DNA of 5,358 nucleotides, taken from the NCBI GenBank assembly GCA_902489575.1, contig CABUAQ010000108.1, positions 1 to 5,358 on the forward strand. Reading direction: 5' to 3'. Both the position numbers and the translations under genes were made by a program. Below, one piece after another: positions 1-5,358 of this stretch (positions are counted from its first letter, which is position 1; every line of letters begins with the position of its first letter). Origin of the DNA: an uncultured bacterium (lineage in GTDB: Bacteria > Cyanobacteriota > Vampirovibrionia > Gastranaerophilales > Gastranaerophilaceae). Below the pieces are notes generated by a model. It made no database searches and was not told where the DNA came from. It saw only the letters and a program-made list of their open reading frames with translations.

Positions 1-82
1 ATATGTTTAGGAATATTCATATTTATTGGCATAATGAACAACTTAAAACATATTTAATAAAAAATAATATTTTTGTATTTTG

Positions 83-96
83 TAAAATATATTTTA
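83..96. repeat. 14-base perfect AT-only palindrome upstream of the ATPase promoter
   Basis: The 14 bases TAAAATATATTTTA read the same on both strands. The palindrome ends 8 bases before the proposed -35 element of the ATPase promoter, a position where a regulator or an UP-like AT-rich element could act. The whole stretch 1-140 is extremely AT-rich, so a palindrome of only A and T can arise by chance. It is recorded as a sequence fact, not a demonstrated operator. Confidence 0.3.
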
Positions 97-104
97 TATT
101 TATC

Positions 105-133
105 TTGATTTTTGTGCTTTTATAAATTATAAT
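105..133 (+). promoter_or_regulatory. Sigma70-type promoter for the AAA/DUF4143 ATPase gene
   Basis: A -35 element TTGATT (105-110) is followed after exactly 17 bases by a perfect -10 element TATAAT (128-133). Transcription would start near 140, giving a leader of about 19 bases that just accommodates the ribosome binding site GGGAG (147-151), 7 bases before the ATG at 159. Element sequence, spacing and distance to the gene agree, although the AT-rich background makes -10-like hexamers common. Confidence 0.6.
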
Positions 134-158
134 TTTACAGAATATCGGGAGAATAAAC

Positions 159-1475
159 ATGTTACAAGGAACAGAAAAAATAGTTGGCAGGCCTCAATAT
201 ATAGAACAACTGAAGAAATGGCAGAGCCAGACGGATTTGATTAAAATCGTCACAGGTGTTAGACGTTGTGGCAAATCGAAGCTGTTTTCTCTCTATCAAT
301 TTGATCTGGTTGTTCATAAGATTGCTGATGATAATCAAATAATCAATATCAATCTTGAAGACCGTATACTAACCCAAAAAATTGGACTGGAATATGACAA
401 AGAGAATTTTTTAACCGGTTATGATAAGCTTCTAGACTATATCGTAAAACATCTTGATCCGGAAAAGATGAATTATGTCTTTATTGATGAAATACAGTTA
501 TTGAAGGATTGGCAAATAGCCGCGAATACCCTGCGTTTGCAGAACAATATTGATTTATATTTGACCGGATCGAATGCTTATATGTTCTCAAGTGATTTGG
601 CTAATCAACTAGGTGGGCGTTATGTTGAAATCAAAATGCAACCATTATCCTTCAAAGAATATTTTGGGGCATATTCTCAGTTTGCACAATTGAATGCTAA
701 AGACCATAGGGAGATGCAGGATTTGCATGATCCGATGGCTGTTTATTCCCATTATATTAAAGAAAGCGGTTTCCCTCAAACGCTTAAATTATTGTATGAT
801 AAGCAACTTATCAGTGATTATTTGCTGGATACCGTATATTTAAATACAATTCAAAAAGATGTTGTAAAGCGGTTTAATATTGCAGATACCAATAAGCTGG
901 ATGCAGTGGTTAAGTATTTGTTTGATAATATCGGATGTGAGACATCTGTTCGTAATATTGCGAAGTGTCTGGAAGCCAGCGGGCGCAAAATATCGGTTCC
1001 AACCATTGATACATATATTCAAGGTTTGGTGGACAGTTTCCTGCTATATAAGTGCGAGCGGTACGATATTAAAGGAAAACAATATTTGGACAGCAATGCC
1101 AAGTATTATGTAGCCGATATTGGTCTGAGAACAGCTCTGTTGGGTATCAAAGATATGGACGCAGGGCATATCCTGGAGAATATCGTTTACTTAGAACTGA
1201 TACGGCGCGGTTATGAGGTATCTGTAGGTAAGCTCATTAAAAGCGGCAAAAGTATAGAGGTTGACTTTGTCGCCAGAAAAAGTGGCGGACTGGTTGAATA
1301 TTACCAAGTAGCCTTAAATGTTCTTGAACCTCAAATTTTGCAGCGGGAGCTGGCACCATTAGAAGCAATTGACGATAACTATCCTAAGTTTCTGCTGTCA
1401 ATGGATTATGGCTCGGGAGAAAATAACGGAATTAAACGCCTGAATGTGTTTGACTGGCTGTTATCAGAAGGATAA
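159..1475 (+). CDS. AAA+ ATPase with C-terminal DUF4143 domain
   Basis: The product is a 438-residue cytoplasmic ATPase of the AAA_14/DUF4143 family, whose cellular role is generally unknown. Visible motifs are: Walker A GVRRCGKS (33-40); Walker B VFIDE (107-111); a sensor-1-like LTGSNA (135-140); GGRYVEIKM (152-160) followed by PLSFKEY (162-168), a run typical of the family; and SGFP (203-206). The C-terminal half has the DUF4143 features: ADIGLR (319-324), LENIVYLEL (339-347), EVDFV (367-371) and YYQV (381-384). This part resembles a PD-(D/E)XK nuclease fold, but glutamine stands where the motif lysine is expected, so nuclease activity is doubtful. No signal peptide or membrane segment is seen. 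The length is usual for the family. The start is supported by GGGAG 7 bases upstream. The gene stands alone with its own promoter and terminator and converges on the next gene. Such genes are often scattered and horizontally moved, which fits this context. Family assignment is secure, function is not. Confidence 0.93.
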   Translation: MLQGTEKIVGRPQYIEQLKKWQSQTDLIKIVTGVRRCGKSKLFSLYQFDLVVHKIADDNQIININLEDRILTQKIGLEYDKENFLTGYDKLLDYIVKHLDPEKMNYVFIDEIQLLKDWQIAANTLRLQNNIDLYLTGSNAYMFSSDLANQLGGRYVEIKMQPLSFKEYFGAYSQFAQLNAKDHREMQDLHDPMAVYSHYIKESGFPQTLKLLYDKQLISDYLLDTVYLNTIQKDVVKRFNIADTNKLDAVVKYLFDNIGCETSVRNIAKCLEASGRKISVPTIDTYIQGLVDSFLLYKCERYDIKGKQYLDSNAKYYVADIGLRTALLGIKDMDAGHILENIVYLELIRRGYEVSVGKLIKSGKSIEVDFVARKSGGLVEYYQVALNVLEPQILQRELAPLEAIDDNYPKFLLSMDYGSGENNGIKRLNVFDWLLSEG

Positions 1476-1499
1476 TTTAACATAGAAAAATAATTACAT

Positions 1500-1546
1500 A
1501 AAAAAGCAACTGTCTTTTACAGGAAAGTAAAAACAGCTGCTTTTTG
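1500..1546. terminator. Bidirectional intrinsic terminator between convergent genes
   Basis: A 5' arm at 1501-1520 and a 3' arm at 1527-1545 pair around the loop AGGAAA (1521-1526). About 18 pairs form, with one A-C mismatch and one bulged C. The plus-strand transcript ends in TTTTT (1541-1545). The minus-strand transcript ends in six T's (complement of 1500-1505). The hairpin begins 25 bases after the ATPase stop and lies just beyond the stop of the gene ending at 1560, so one structure can serve both converging genes. Confidence 0.85.
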
Positions 1547-1559
1547 TTGCTTTAATTAA

Positions 1560-2459
1560 CTACACTCTTTCCAAAACATATTTCCACATTTCTAATTCAT
1601 CATCATCTGTATAATTTACATCTCCATCATCATCGACAAACTCAGCAAATAATTCATGTTCTACCATCATTTCTGCGGCATCAATAGCATTTGGATCCAT
1701 TCCTATTTTATAATAATTTAATTTTAAAGCACCTATCTCCTGTTTTGCTTTCGATGAATGTAAAAAATCATCCCAATTTTCAAAATCACAAATTTTAACA
1801 AGAATATGTTGAATGTTCATTAAGGTTAAATTATCACCTTTGGGTTTATTTACTTTAGTAAAAACATTTATTATATCAAAATGTTTCTGAGGCTCATCAA
1901 AAACAATTTTCGACTGATCAAACTTATTTTCTTTCATCAAATTATAATCTTTTAATAAAAGTTTTGCTTGTTGTCTGAAATAGTCCGCTGTCGTTTGATT
2001 AGAGCTTTTGTAAGTGCCATTAGATTGTAGATCATCCATGTCATCATTTTGATTTTCAAATAAATAATATTTATACAACTCTAATTTTGCTTCATCATTG
2101 AGGGTAGTATTATTATTTAGTTCCGTTTGTTCTATCCAAAAAGTAGCGCTATCAAAATCATTAATATCATATTGAGAATCGGTTTTGTAGCTTCCCAGCT
2201 TTAACTCATATATTTCTTTTTGATATTTATTCGCTTTGATAATTTCATCCCAGGAAACCTCTAATATAATAGATATTAAATTTCTTGCATCTTCAATATT
2301 GAACTGAAAATCTTTGTCATCATCATTAATACCGTAGGAAAGGAATATTTCTGCAATATCATAATGTTTAGGAGAATATATATAAATATCTCCATTTTCA
2401 TCTAAAATTCTTGTATTGAAGTCTTCTAACAGATTTTCTGCATATTGTTCAAAAGTCAT
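1560..2459 (-). CDS. Acidic hypothetical protein built from two repeated units
   Basis: I do not recognise this family securely. The 299-residue product is very acidic, rich in Asp, Asn, Glu, Ile and Lys, has no signal peptide or membrane span, and is probably cytoplasmic. Residues about 4-136 and 159-299 are two copies of one unit. AENLLEDFN (7-15) matches AKLLLKDYN (165-173). KHYDIAEIF (31-39) matches KHFDIINVF (192-200). The region 54-95, with WDEIIKANKYQKEIYELKLGSYK, matches 214-253, with WDDFLHSSKAKQEIGALKLNYYK. LELYKYYLFE (126-135) matches LEMWKYVLER (289-298). A polar linker (about 137-157) joins them. The pattern of an early AK-x-LLK helix and a later WDD-x-L helix faintly recalls the small helical domain annotated in databases as glyoxalase superfamily (Glyoxalase_8), but this is only an impression. 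The start is fixed by AAAGGAG 7 bases upstream. The gene is much more AT-rich than its neighbours, suggesting separate acquisition. Confidence 0.85.
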   Translation of the reverse strand: MTFEQYAENLLEDFNTRILDENGDIYIYSPKHYDIAEIFLSYGINDDDKDFQFNIEDARNLISIILEVSWDEIIKANKYQKEIYELKLGSYKTDSQYDINDFDSATFWIEQTELNNNTTLNDEAKLELYKYYLFENQNDDMDDLQSNGTYKSSNQTTADYFRQQAKLLLKDYNLMKENKFDQSKIVFDEPQKHFDIINVFTKVNKPKGDNLTLMNIQHILVKICDFENWDDFLHSSKAKQEIGALKLNYYKIGMDPNAIDAAEMMVEHELFAEFVDDDGDVNYTDDDELEMWKYVLERV

Positions 2460-2466
2460 AATATTA

Positions 2467-2473
2467 CTCCTTT
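2467..2473 (-). promoter_or_regulatory. Strong ribosome binding site of the duplicated hypothetical gene
   Basis: AAAGGAG lies 7 bases before the ATG at 2459 on the minus strand, with optimal sequence and spacing. It fixes the start of the hypothetical gene and argues that the gene is actively translated. Confidence 0.85.
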
Positions 2474-2480
2474 AAATATA

Positions 2481-2527
2481 GCTAATTATCAAATATACGC
2501 ATTCGCAAACTAACAACGATAATTAAC
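2481..2527 (-). repeat. Inverted repeat in the leader of the hypothetical gene
   Basis: On the minus strand, GTTAATTATC (2527-2518) can pair over 10 positions, one of them G-U, with GATAATTAGC (2490-2481), leaving a 27-base loop. The downstream arm ends 7 bases before the AAAGGAG ribosome binding site. A second possible hairpin pairs AATAACGA (2541-2534) with TCGTTGTT (2519-2512) and shares positions 2518-2519, so the two cannot fully coexist. They could be an operator-type repeat or alternative RNA folds. The large loop and AT-rich stem make stability uncertain. Confidence 0.3.
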
Positions 2528-2610
2528 TAAAGGTCGTTATTATTTCTTTTGAAGTTGGATGAATAAATCTTTGGGCGAATGACCATGCTTACCAACAAAC
2601 ATAGGCGCAT

Positions 2611-2638
2611 TTTATAACCAATAAGAATAAAAAGTCAA
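2611..2638 (-). promoter_or_regulatory. Sigma70-like promoter for the duplicated hypothetical gene
   Basis: On the minus strand TTGACT (2638-2633) is followed after 16 bases by TATAAA (2616-2611). The -35 begins 5 bases after the stop codon of the upstream ParB-like gene, so the hypothetical gene can be transcribed apart from the partition-like operon. Transcription would start near 2604 and leave a leader of about 145 bases before the ATG at 2459. No terminator hairpin is seen between the two genes, so read-through from the operon is also possible. Confidence 0.55.
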
Positions 2639-2643
2639 ATTAT

Positions 2644-3525
2644 TTATTCTTCCGTATTTAAATTATCAATATCTACAATGCTTTCCAGGTGTTCCAGAAT
2701 ATCAGGATTATTGATCCGGAGATAGCGGTTTACACGCGGGTTCATTACCAAGGTTTTGACATATCCTTTAACCAGTGTAAAATTTAAGACATTCAGGCCG
2801 TAATTTTCCTCAATTTCCTCATATTCGCCGTGTAGCCGGTTAATTTCCTCCTCCAGTTTGGTAAAATGGCTGAAGTCTGTTACAGCCGGCCTCTGCTGCC
2901 GCCGAGGAACGGCAAGCTGTTCATCTGACGTAGCAAGCCAGATGGAACGAGCAAATGATGAAGTAAAAGTTTTGCTTTCGACCATAATCTTAGTCGCTTC
3001 AATCTGGCGCTCCGGTTTCATTCTGGCCAAATAATAAAATACCTTGGAACTCACAATTTTATCTTTCAGCATCTCCACGACCTCTTCGCAAATGCCTTTC
3101 AATAGATTTTTCTTATGACGGATATTTTCAGGATTCATATTTAGAACCCGTGCCAGACGTTCAATGGAAACACCGCGATTGATGGCTTTTTCTATCATTT
3201 TCTGTTCCTGGACATTGGAGAGCCGATTGACATGTTTGTTGTAGGTAAAATTTTCATTATCGGTAGAAACAAGGCAATCTACTTCCTGTATATCCAAGTC
3301 CTTAAGTGCATTCAAACGCAGATGGCCATCCAGAAGCATATAACCGTCATCGCTAAAGGTTACGATCGGCGCTTCAATCAGGCCGATTTCGCGAACGGAA
3401 GAAACAATCTGGGCATATTTTCGGGAAGCAAATACATCCTTATTTATCTCTTTTGAAGGGGTTATTTCTGAAAGTTTTAAACGAATGATTGCCTGTTCAA
3501 AGGCCTTATTTAATTTTTTATCCAT
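2644..3525 (-). CDS. ParB/RepB-like protein, divergent (second in pair)
   Basis: A 293-residue DNA-binding protein of the ParB superfamily, most like RepB-type plasmid partition proteins with a RepB C-terminal region. An N-terminal ParB-like domain spans about 17-100 and carries LLDGHLRLNAL (64-74), the counterpart of the ParB GERR nucleotide-binding motif, and NKHVNRLSNVQE (96-107), the counterpart of the ENLQR box. A helix-turn-helix follows at about 115-140 (ISIERLA-like register; seen as GVSIERLARVLNM, 118-130). The middle region, with RMKPERQIEATKIM (168-181), resembles the RepB family. A short coiled-coil-like stretch lies at 222-240, then a C-terminal segment, possibly for dimerisation. 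The canonical ParB arginine and glutamate residues are only partly kept, so CTP switching is uncertain. The gene starts 8 bases inside the preceding gene. AAAGG lies 10 bases upstream, so translation is probably coupled. It is the last gene of the operon. No ParA is visible. Confidence 0.85.
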   Translation of the reverse strand: MDKKLNKAFEQAIIRLKLSEITPSKEINKDVFASRKYAQIVSSVREIGLIEAPIVTFSDDGYMLLDGHLRLNALKDLDIQEVDCLVSTDNENFTYNKHVNRLSNVQEQKMIEKAINRGVSIERLARVLNMNPENIRHKKNLLKGICEEVVEMLKDKIVSSKVFYYLARMKPERQIEATKIMVESKTFTSSFARSIWLATSDEQLAVPRRQQRPAVTDFSHFTKLEEEINRLHGEYEEIEENYGLNVLNFTLVKGYVKTLVMNPRVNRYLRINNPDILEHLESIVDIDNLNTEE

Positions 3526-4393
3526 GAATCTGTAACCTTTCAGCCAAGTATTTTGGCAGTTTTTCTAGCTCTTCCACCTTCAGTAAATTATAGAAATTCT
3601 CGTTGCCAAGCAGGCTTTTGATGCTTTGAGTAACAAAAATCAACGAATTTTCAACCCGGTCATTCTTTGCAATAATCAGCTTCGTTCGTTTGATTTCCTG
3701 CTCGTAAAGAGCCTGAACATCCTGTGCCGTCAGCTGCTTAGCGCTGCATTTTTTCTTATAAATACTTTTACCCTTTTTTATACGTCGCTCAATCAGCTCC
3801 TTAACAAATGTCAACTTATTGCCGCGAATCTGTCCGGCTTCATAAGCTTCACGCAAAACATTCTGAACATCCTTGTCATCGGCATCCGAAATATCGATTG
3901 CCACGTTTAGCGGTATGCGATCGGTATAAACGGCATTGATCAGACGTTCTTCCCCTCGAAACAACAGCCTGCTGATTTGGTTGATATATTCTGCTGTAAA
4001 GCCTGTTTTGCGGGCAATTTCAGCACAGGAATATCCTTTGTCTTTGAGCTGCTTGATACCCTGAAGCAGTTCGGTCGGGGAATAATTCCGCCGGGCAATG
4101 TTTTCGACAAGGCTCATAATCAGGGTTTCTTCCTCATCGGCATCAATGACAATCGCCGGAATCTCGGTTTGATTATTGGCGATATAGGCCTCCAGACGTC
4201 CTTGGCCGCAGACCAGATCATACTCTTTGCCATCCGTAAAATCTAACCTCCGGGAGACGGTAATCGGACGTTTCAGGCCGACATCTTCAATGTTTTTCTT
4301 AATTTCGTTGGCAATTTTACGGTTACGTTCCCGCGGATTGAGAATATTAATCTTTTCAATTGGGATGTTTTCCAAACTTTGGCGGCGGTTCAT
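3518..4393 (-). CDS. ParB/RepB-like partition protein (first in pair)
   Basis: A 291-residue ParB/RepB/Spo0J-family DNA-binding protein. Residues about 8-100 form the ParB N-terminal domain: an LNPRERN stretch near 18, IEDVGLKRPITV (35-46), VCGQGRLEAY (61-70) in place of GERRLRA, and VENIARRNYSPTE (96-108), a good match to the ENLQRxxLxPxE box. A helix-turn-helix follows at about 119-142 (YSCAEIARKTGFTAEYINQI). The rest is helical and ends in LPKYLAERL, as in RepB-like proteins. The start chosen is ATG at 4393. It forms TAATG with the recombinase stop and is preceded by GGGAGG (4406-4401) at a spacing of 7. A longer reading from TTG at 4408 would overlap that ribosome binding site and is unlikely. 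The gene lies between the recombinase and a second ParB-like gene, with a 1-base overlap upstream and 8 bases downstream. It probably binds a site on the same element. Its partner and target are unknown. Confidence 0.9.
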   Translation of the reverse strand: MNRRQSLENIPIEKINILNPRERNRKIANEIKKNIEDVGLKRPITVSRRLDFTDGKEYDLVCGQGRLEAYIANNQTEIPAIVIDADEEETLIMSLVENIARRNYSPTELLQGIKQLKDKGYSCAEIARKTGFTAEYINQISRLLFRGEERLINAVYTDRIPLNVAIDISDADDKDVQNVLREAYEAGQIRGNKLTFVKELIERRIKKGKSIYKKKCSAKQLTAQDVQALYEQEIKRTKLIIAKNDRVENSLIFVTQSIKSLLGNENFYNLLKVEELEKLPKYLAERLQIHG

Positions 4394-5358
4394 TATGCAA
4401 CCTCCCAATAGCGGATAGAGTTGCGGCGTGCCATTTCAAACAACTGGCTTAAATCCGGAAAACGGTAAGAATCGAGAATTCCTTTGTTTTCCTCGGCAAG
4501 CAATAATTTAGGATCCCTAAAGTCCAAAGCCGGCAACAGATAATAATCCAGGACGTTTTTGTTATCGGCAGCCATCCGCACAGCAATTGTTATATCCGGG
4601 AACAGAGAGGTATCAAAACGGACTTTCCAACGGAAGCCAGCATTTGGAAGCTGCTTACACCGGCAAATGACGATGGATGCCGTAAAGTAGTCGTTGACAT
4701 TTAAGAGGTCATTTTCGGCATCAATCTTAACGTCTCCGCCGATTTCCTGAATTTTACTAATTGTCTCCTCAAAAATATTTTTATGCAATTCGCGCAAGAA
4801 GCGATTAATTTCAATGAAACTGTAATCCCGTTCCGGATCGTAACCGATGAGTTGATAAGCCCGTACCAGACTGCCAAAGCGGCTGGAATAGATGGAACTT
4901 GACGGCATATCGGGGCTTTCGTTGATGATAAGAGCTGACAGATAGCCTTTCTTGGCCTGTAAATCTTTCAACTTCTGCAAAAGCTCATCATTGGAGAAAC
5001 GTTTGGCGCGGGCGTTAATGATGCCTTTGGCAATATAAAATACGCTCGGATCAACGATTGCCTCGAAAGCGCCTTCTTTGCGAATCCATTCACTTTCCGG
5101 ATTAACCACGCGTTTAGTCTTTAATTTAAAAGAAATGCGGTTGGAAACATTGTTGCCGATATATTTCTCATTGGTTAAGACCTGATTGACCGTTGCCTTA
5201 GTCCATGATCGGTTTAAGTCAGTGAGAATTCCCTGTTGATTGAGAATATCGGCGATTTCCTGTTCGGTTTTCAGTTCTTCGGTGAACATTTTATACATCC
5301 AACGGACAATTTTTTGCTCCTCTTCCGGCCCGGGAACTAAGATAACCCGGTCAGTGGC
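4393..5358 (-). CDS. Large serine recombinase, C-terminal part (5' end beyond window)
   Basis: The reading frame stays open to the window edge, giving 321 visible C-terminal residues. The N-terminal resolvase catalytic domain with its serine lies outside. The visible part begins with TDRVILVPGPEEE, and residues about 8-75 are the Recombinase domain, with EQEIADILNQQGI (32-44), SWTKATVNQVL (51-61) and NEKYIGN (63-69). After about residue 118 come FSNDELLQKLKDL (121-133) and YSSRFGSLVRAYQLIGYDP (157-175), which resemble the homing-endonuclease-associated (HNH) repeat. No cysteine pairs of the usual recombinase zinc ribbon are seen. Residues 180-310 are unassigned. Enzymes of this family cut and rejoin DNA at specific att or res sites. 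The Met at 5298 is internal and is not the start. The stop TAA overlaps the ATG of the ParB-like gene by one base, so the proteins are coupled. Whether the target is element integration, inversion or dimer resolution cannot be told here. Confidence 0.9.
   Translation of the reverse strand, partial: ATDRVILVPGPEEEQKIVRWMYKMFTEELKTEQEIADILNQQGILTDLNRSWTKATVNQVLTNEKYIGNNVSNRISFKLKTKRVVNPESEWIRKEGAFEAIVDPSVFYIAKGIINARAKRFSNDELLQKLKDLQAKKGYLSALIINESPDMPSSSIYSSRFGSLVRAYQLIGYDPERDYSFIEINRFLRELHKNIFEETISKIQEIGGDVKIDAENDLLNVNDYFTASIVICRCKQLPNAGFRWKVRFDTSLFPDITIAVRMAADNKNVLDYYLLPALDFRDPKLLLAEENKGILDSYRFPDLSQLFEMARRNSIRYWEVA
4401..4406 (-). promoter_or_regulatory. Ribosome binding site deciding the RepB-like start
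   Basis: GGGAGG, within the last codons of the recombinase gene, lies 7 bases before the ATG at 4393. It supports ATG over the in-frame TTG at 4408, which would place this motif inside the coding region. The TAATG junction suggests that ribosomes finishing the recombinase reinitiate here. Confidence 0.85.

Noticed and set aside
1..57. Possible hydrophobic C-terminal tail of an upstream gene in frame 1, ending at TAA 55-57
   Set aside because: Only 18 codons are visible, and AT-rich DNA encodes Ile and Phe by chance, so it cannot be told from noise without the sequence to the left.
3..125. Open frame of 40 codons on the plus strand with a hydrophobic end
   Set aside because: It lies in extremely AT-rich sequence, no ribosome binding site can be seen for it, and it runs through the palindrome and the -35 element of the ATPase promoter. 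Phe, Ile, Lys and Tyr dominance is what random AT-rich DNA gives.
840..1113. Open frames on both strands inside the ATPase gene
   Set aside because: They overlap a well-supported conserved gene, lack ribosome binding sites and show no recognisable protein features.
1552..1559. TTAATTAA palindrome between terminator and stop codon
   Set aside because: An 8-base AT palindrome in AT-rich DNA is expected by chance and has no supporting context.
4394..4408. TTG at 4408 as start of the RepB-like gene
   Set aside because: It would put the GGGAGG ribosome binding site inside the coding region. The ATG at 4393 has ideal spacing and a TAATG junction.
3232..4418. Several plus-strand open frames of 63-94 codons opposite the ParB-like genes
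   Set aside because: They are antisense to clearly conserved genes and show no ribosome binding site or family motif.
5296..5298. ATG at 5298 as start of the recombinase
   Set aside because: The frame stays open upstream to the window edge and encodes conserved recombinase sequence (TDRVILVPGPEEE), so this Met is internal and the gene is cut by the window.
1..5358. CRISPR array, tRNA, IS ends or recognisable att site
   Set aside because: I found no regularly spaced repeats, no tRNA-like fold and no transposase or terminal inverted repeats. An att site cannot be identified without the element boundaries.

Overview
The window looks like an accessory region of a bacterial chromosome or large plasmid. 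Composition is uneven. Spot counts of 60 bases give about 27% G+C in the hypothetical gene at 1561-1620, about 45% in the ATPase at 1201-1260 and about 53% in the partition-like operon at 4201-4260. This mosaic suggests modules of different origin. Family content (serine recombinase plus two RepB/ParB-like proteins, and an AAA/DUF4143 ATPase) recalls proteobacteria, possibly a gut-associated alphaproteobacterium. No rRNA, tRNA or marker gene confirms this, so the taxonomy is a weak guess.

Layout, left to right. Positions 1-158 are very AT-rich and hold a good sigma70-type promoter (TTGATT, 17 bases, TATAAT) and a 14-base palindrome, leading into a plus-strand AAA+ ATPase of the DUF4143 type (159-1475). 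A long hairpin with T tracts on both sides (about 1500-1546) ends that gene and also the convergent minus-strand gene at 1560-2459. The latter encodes an acidic 299-residue protein of unknown function that is visibly an internal duplication of one roughly 135-residue unit. Its 184-base upstream gap (2460-2643) holds a sigma70-like promoter, a roughly 145-base leader with two mutually exclusive hairpins, and a strong ribosome binding site.

The right half (2644-5358, minus strand) is a tightly packed three-gene operon, transcribed right to left. It contains the C-terminal part of a large serine recombinase that runs off the window edge, a RepB-like ParB-family protein starting inside the recombinase stop codon (TAATG), and a second, divergent ParB/RepB-like protein overlapping the first by 8 bases. 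There is no ParA ATPase in view. The coupling implies that the three proteins are made together and probably act together on DNA, for example a recombinase whose site choice or synapsis is aided by two ParB-like DNA-binding proteins. That mechanism is inference. The module is the most interesting part of the window, followed by the duplicated unknown protein.
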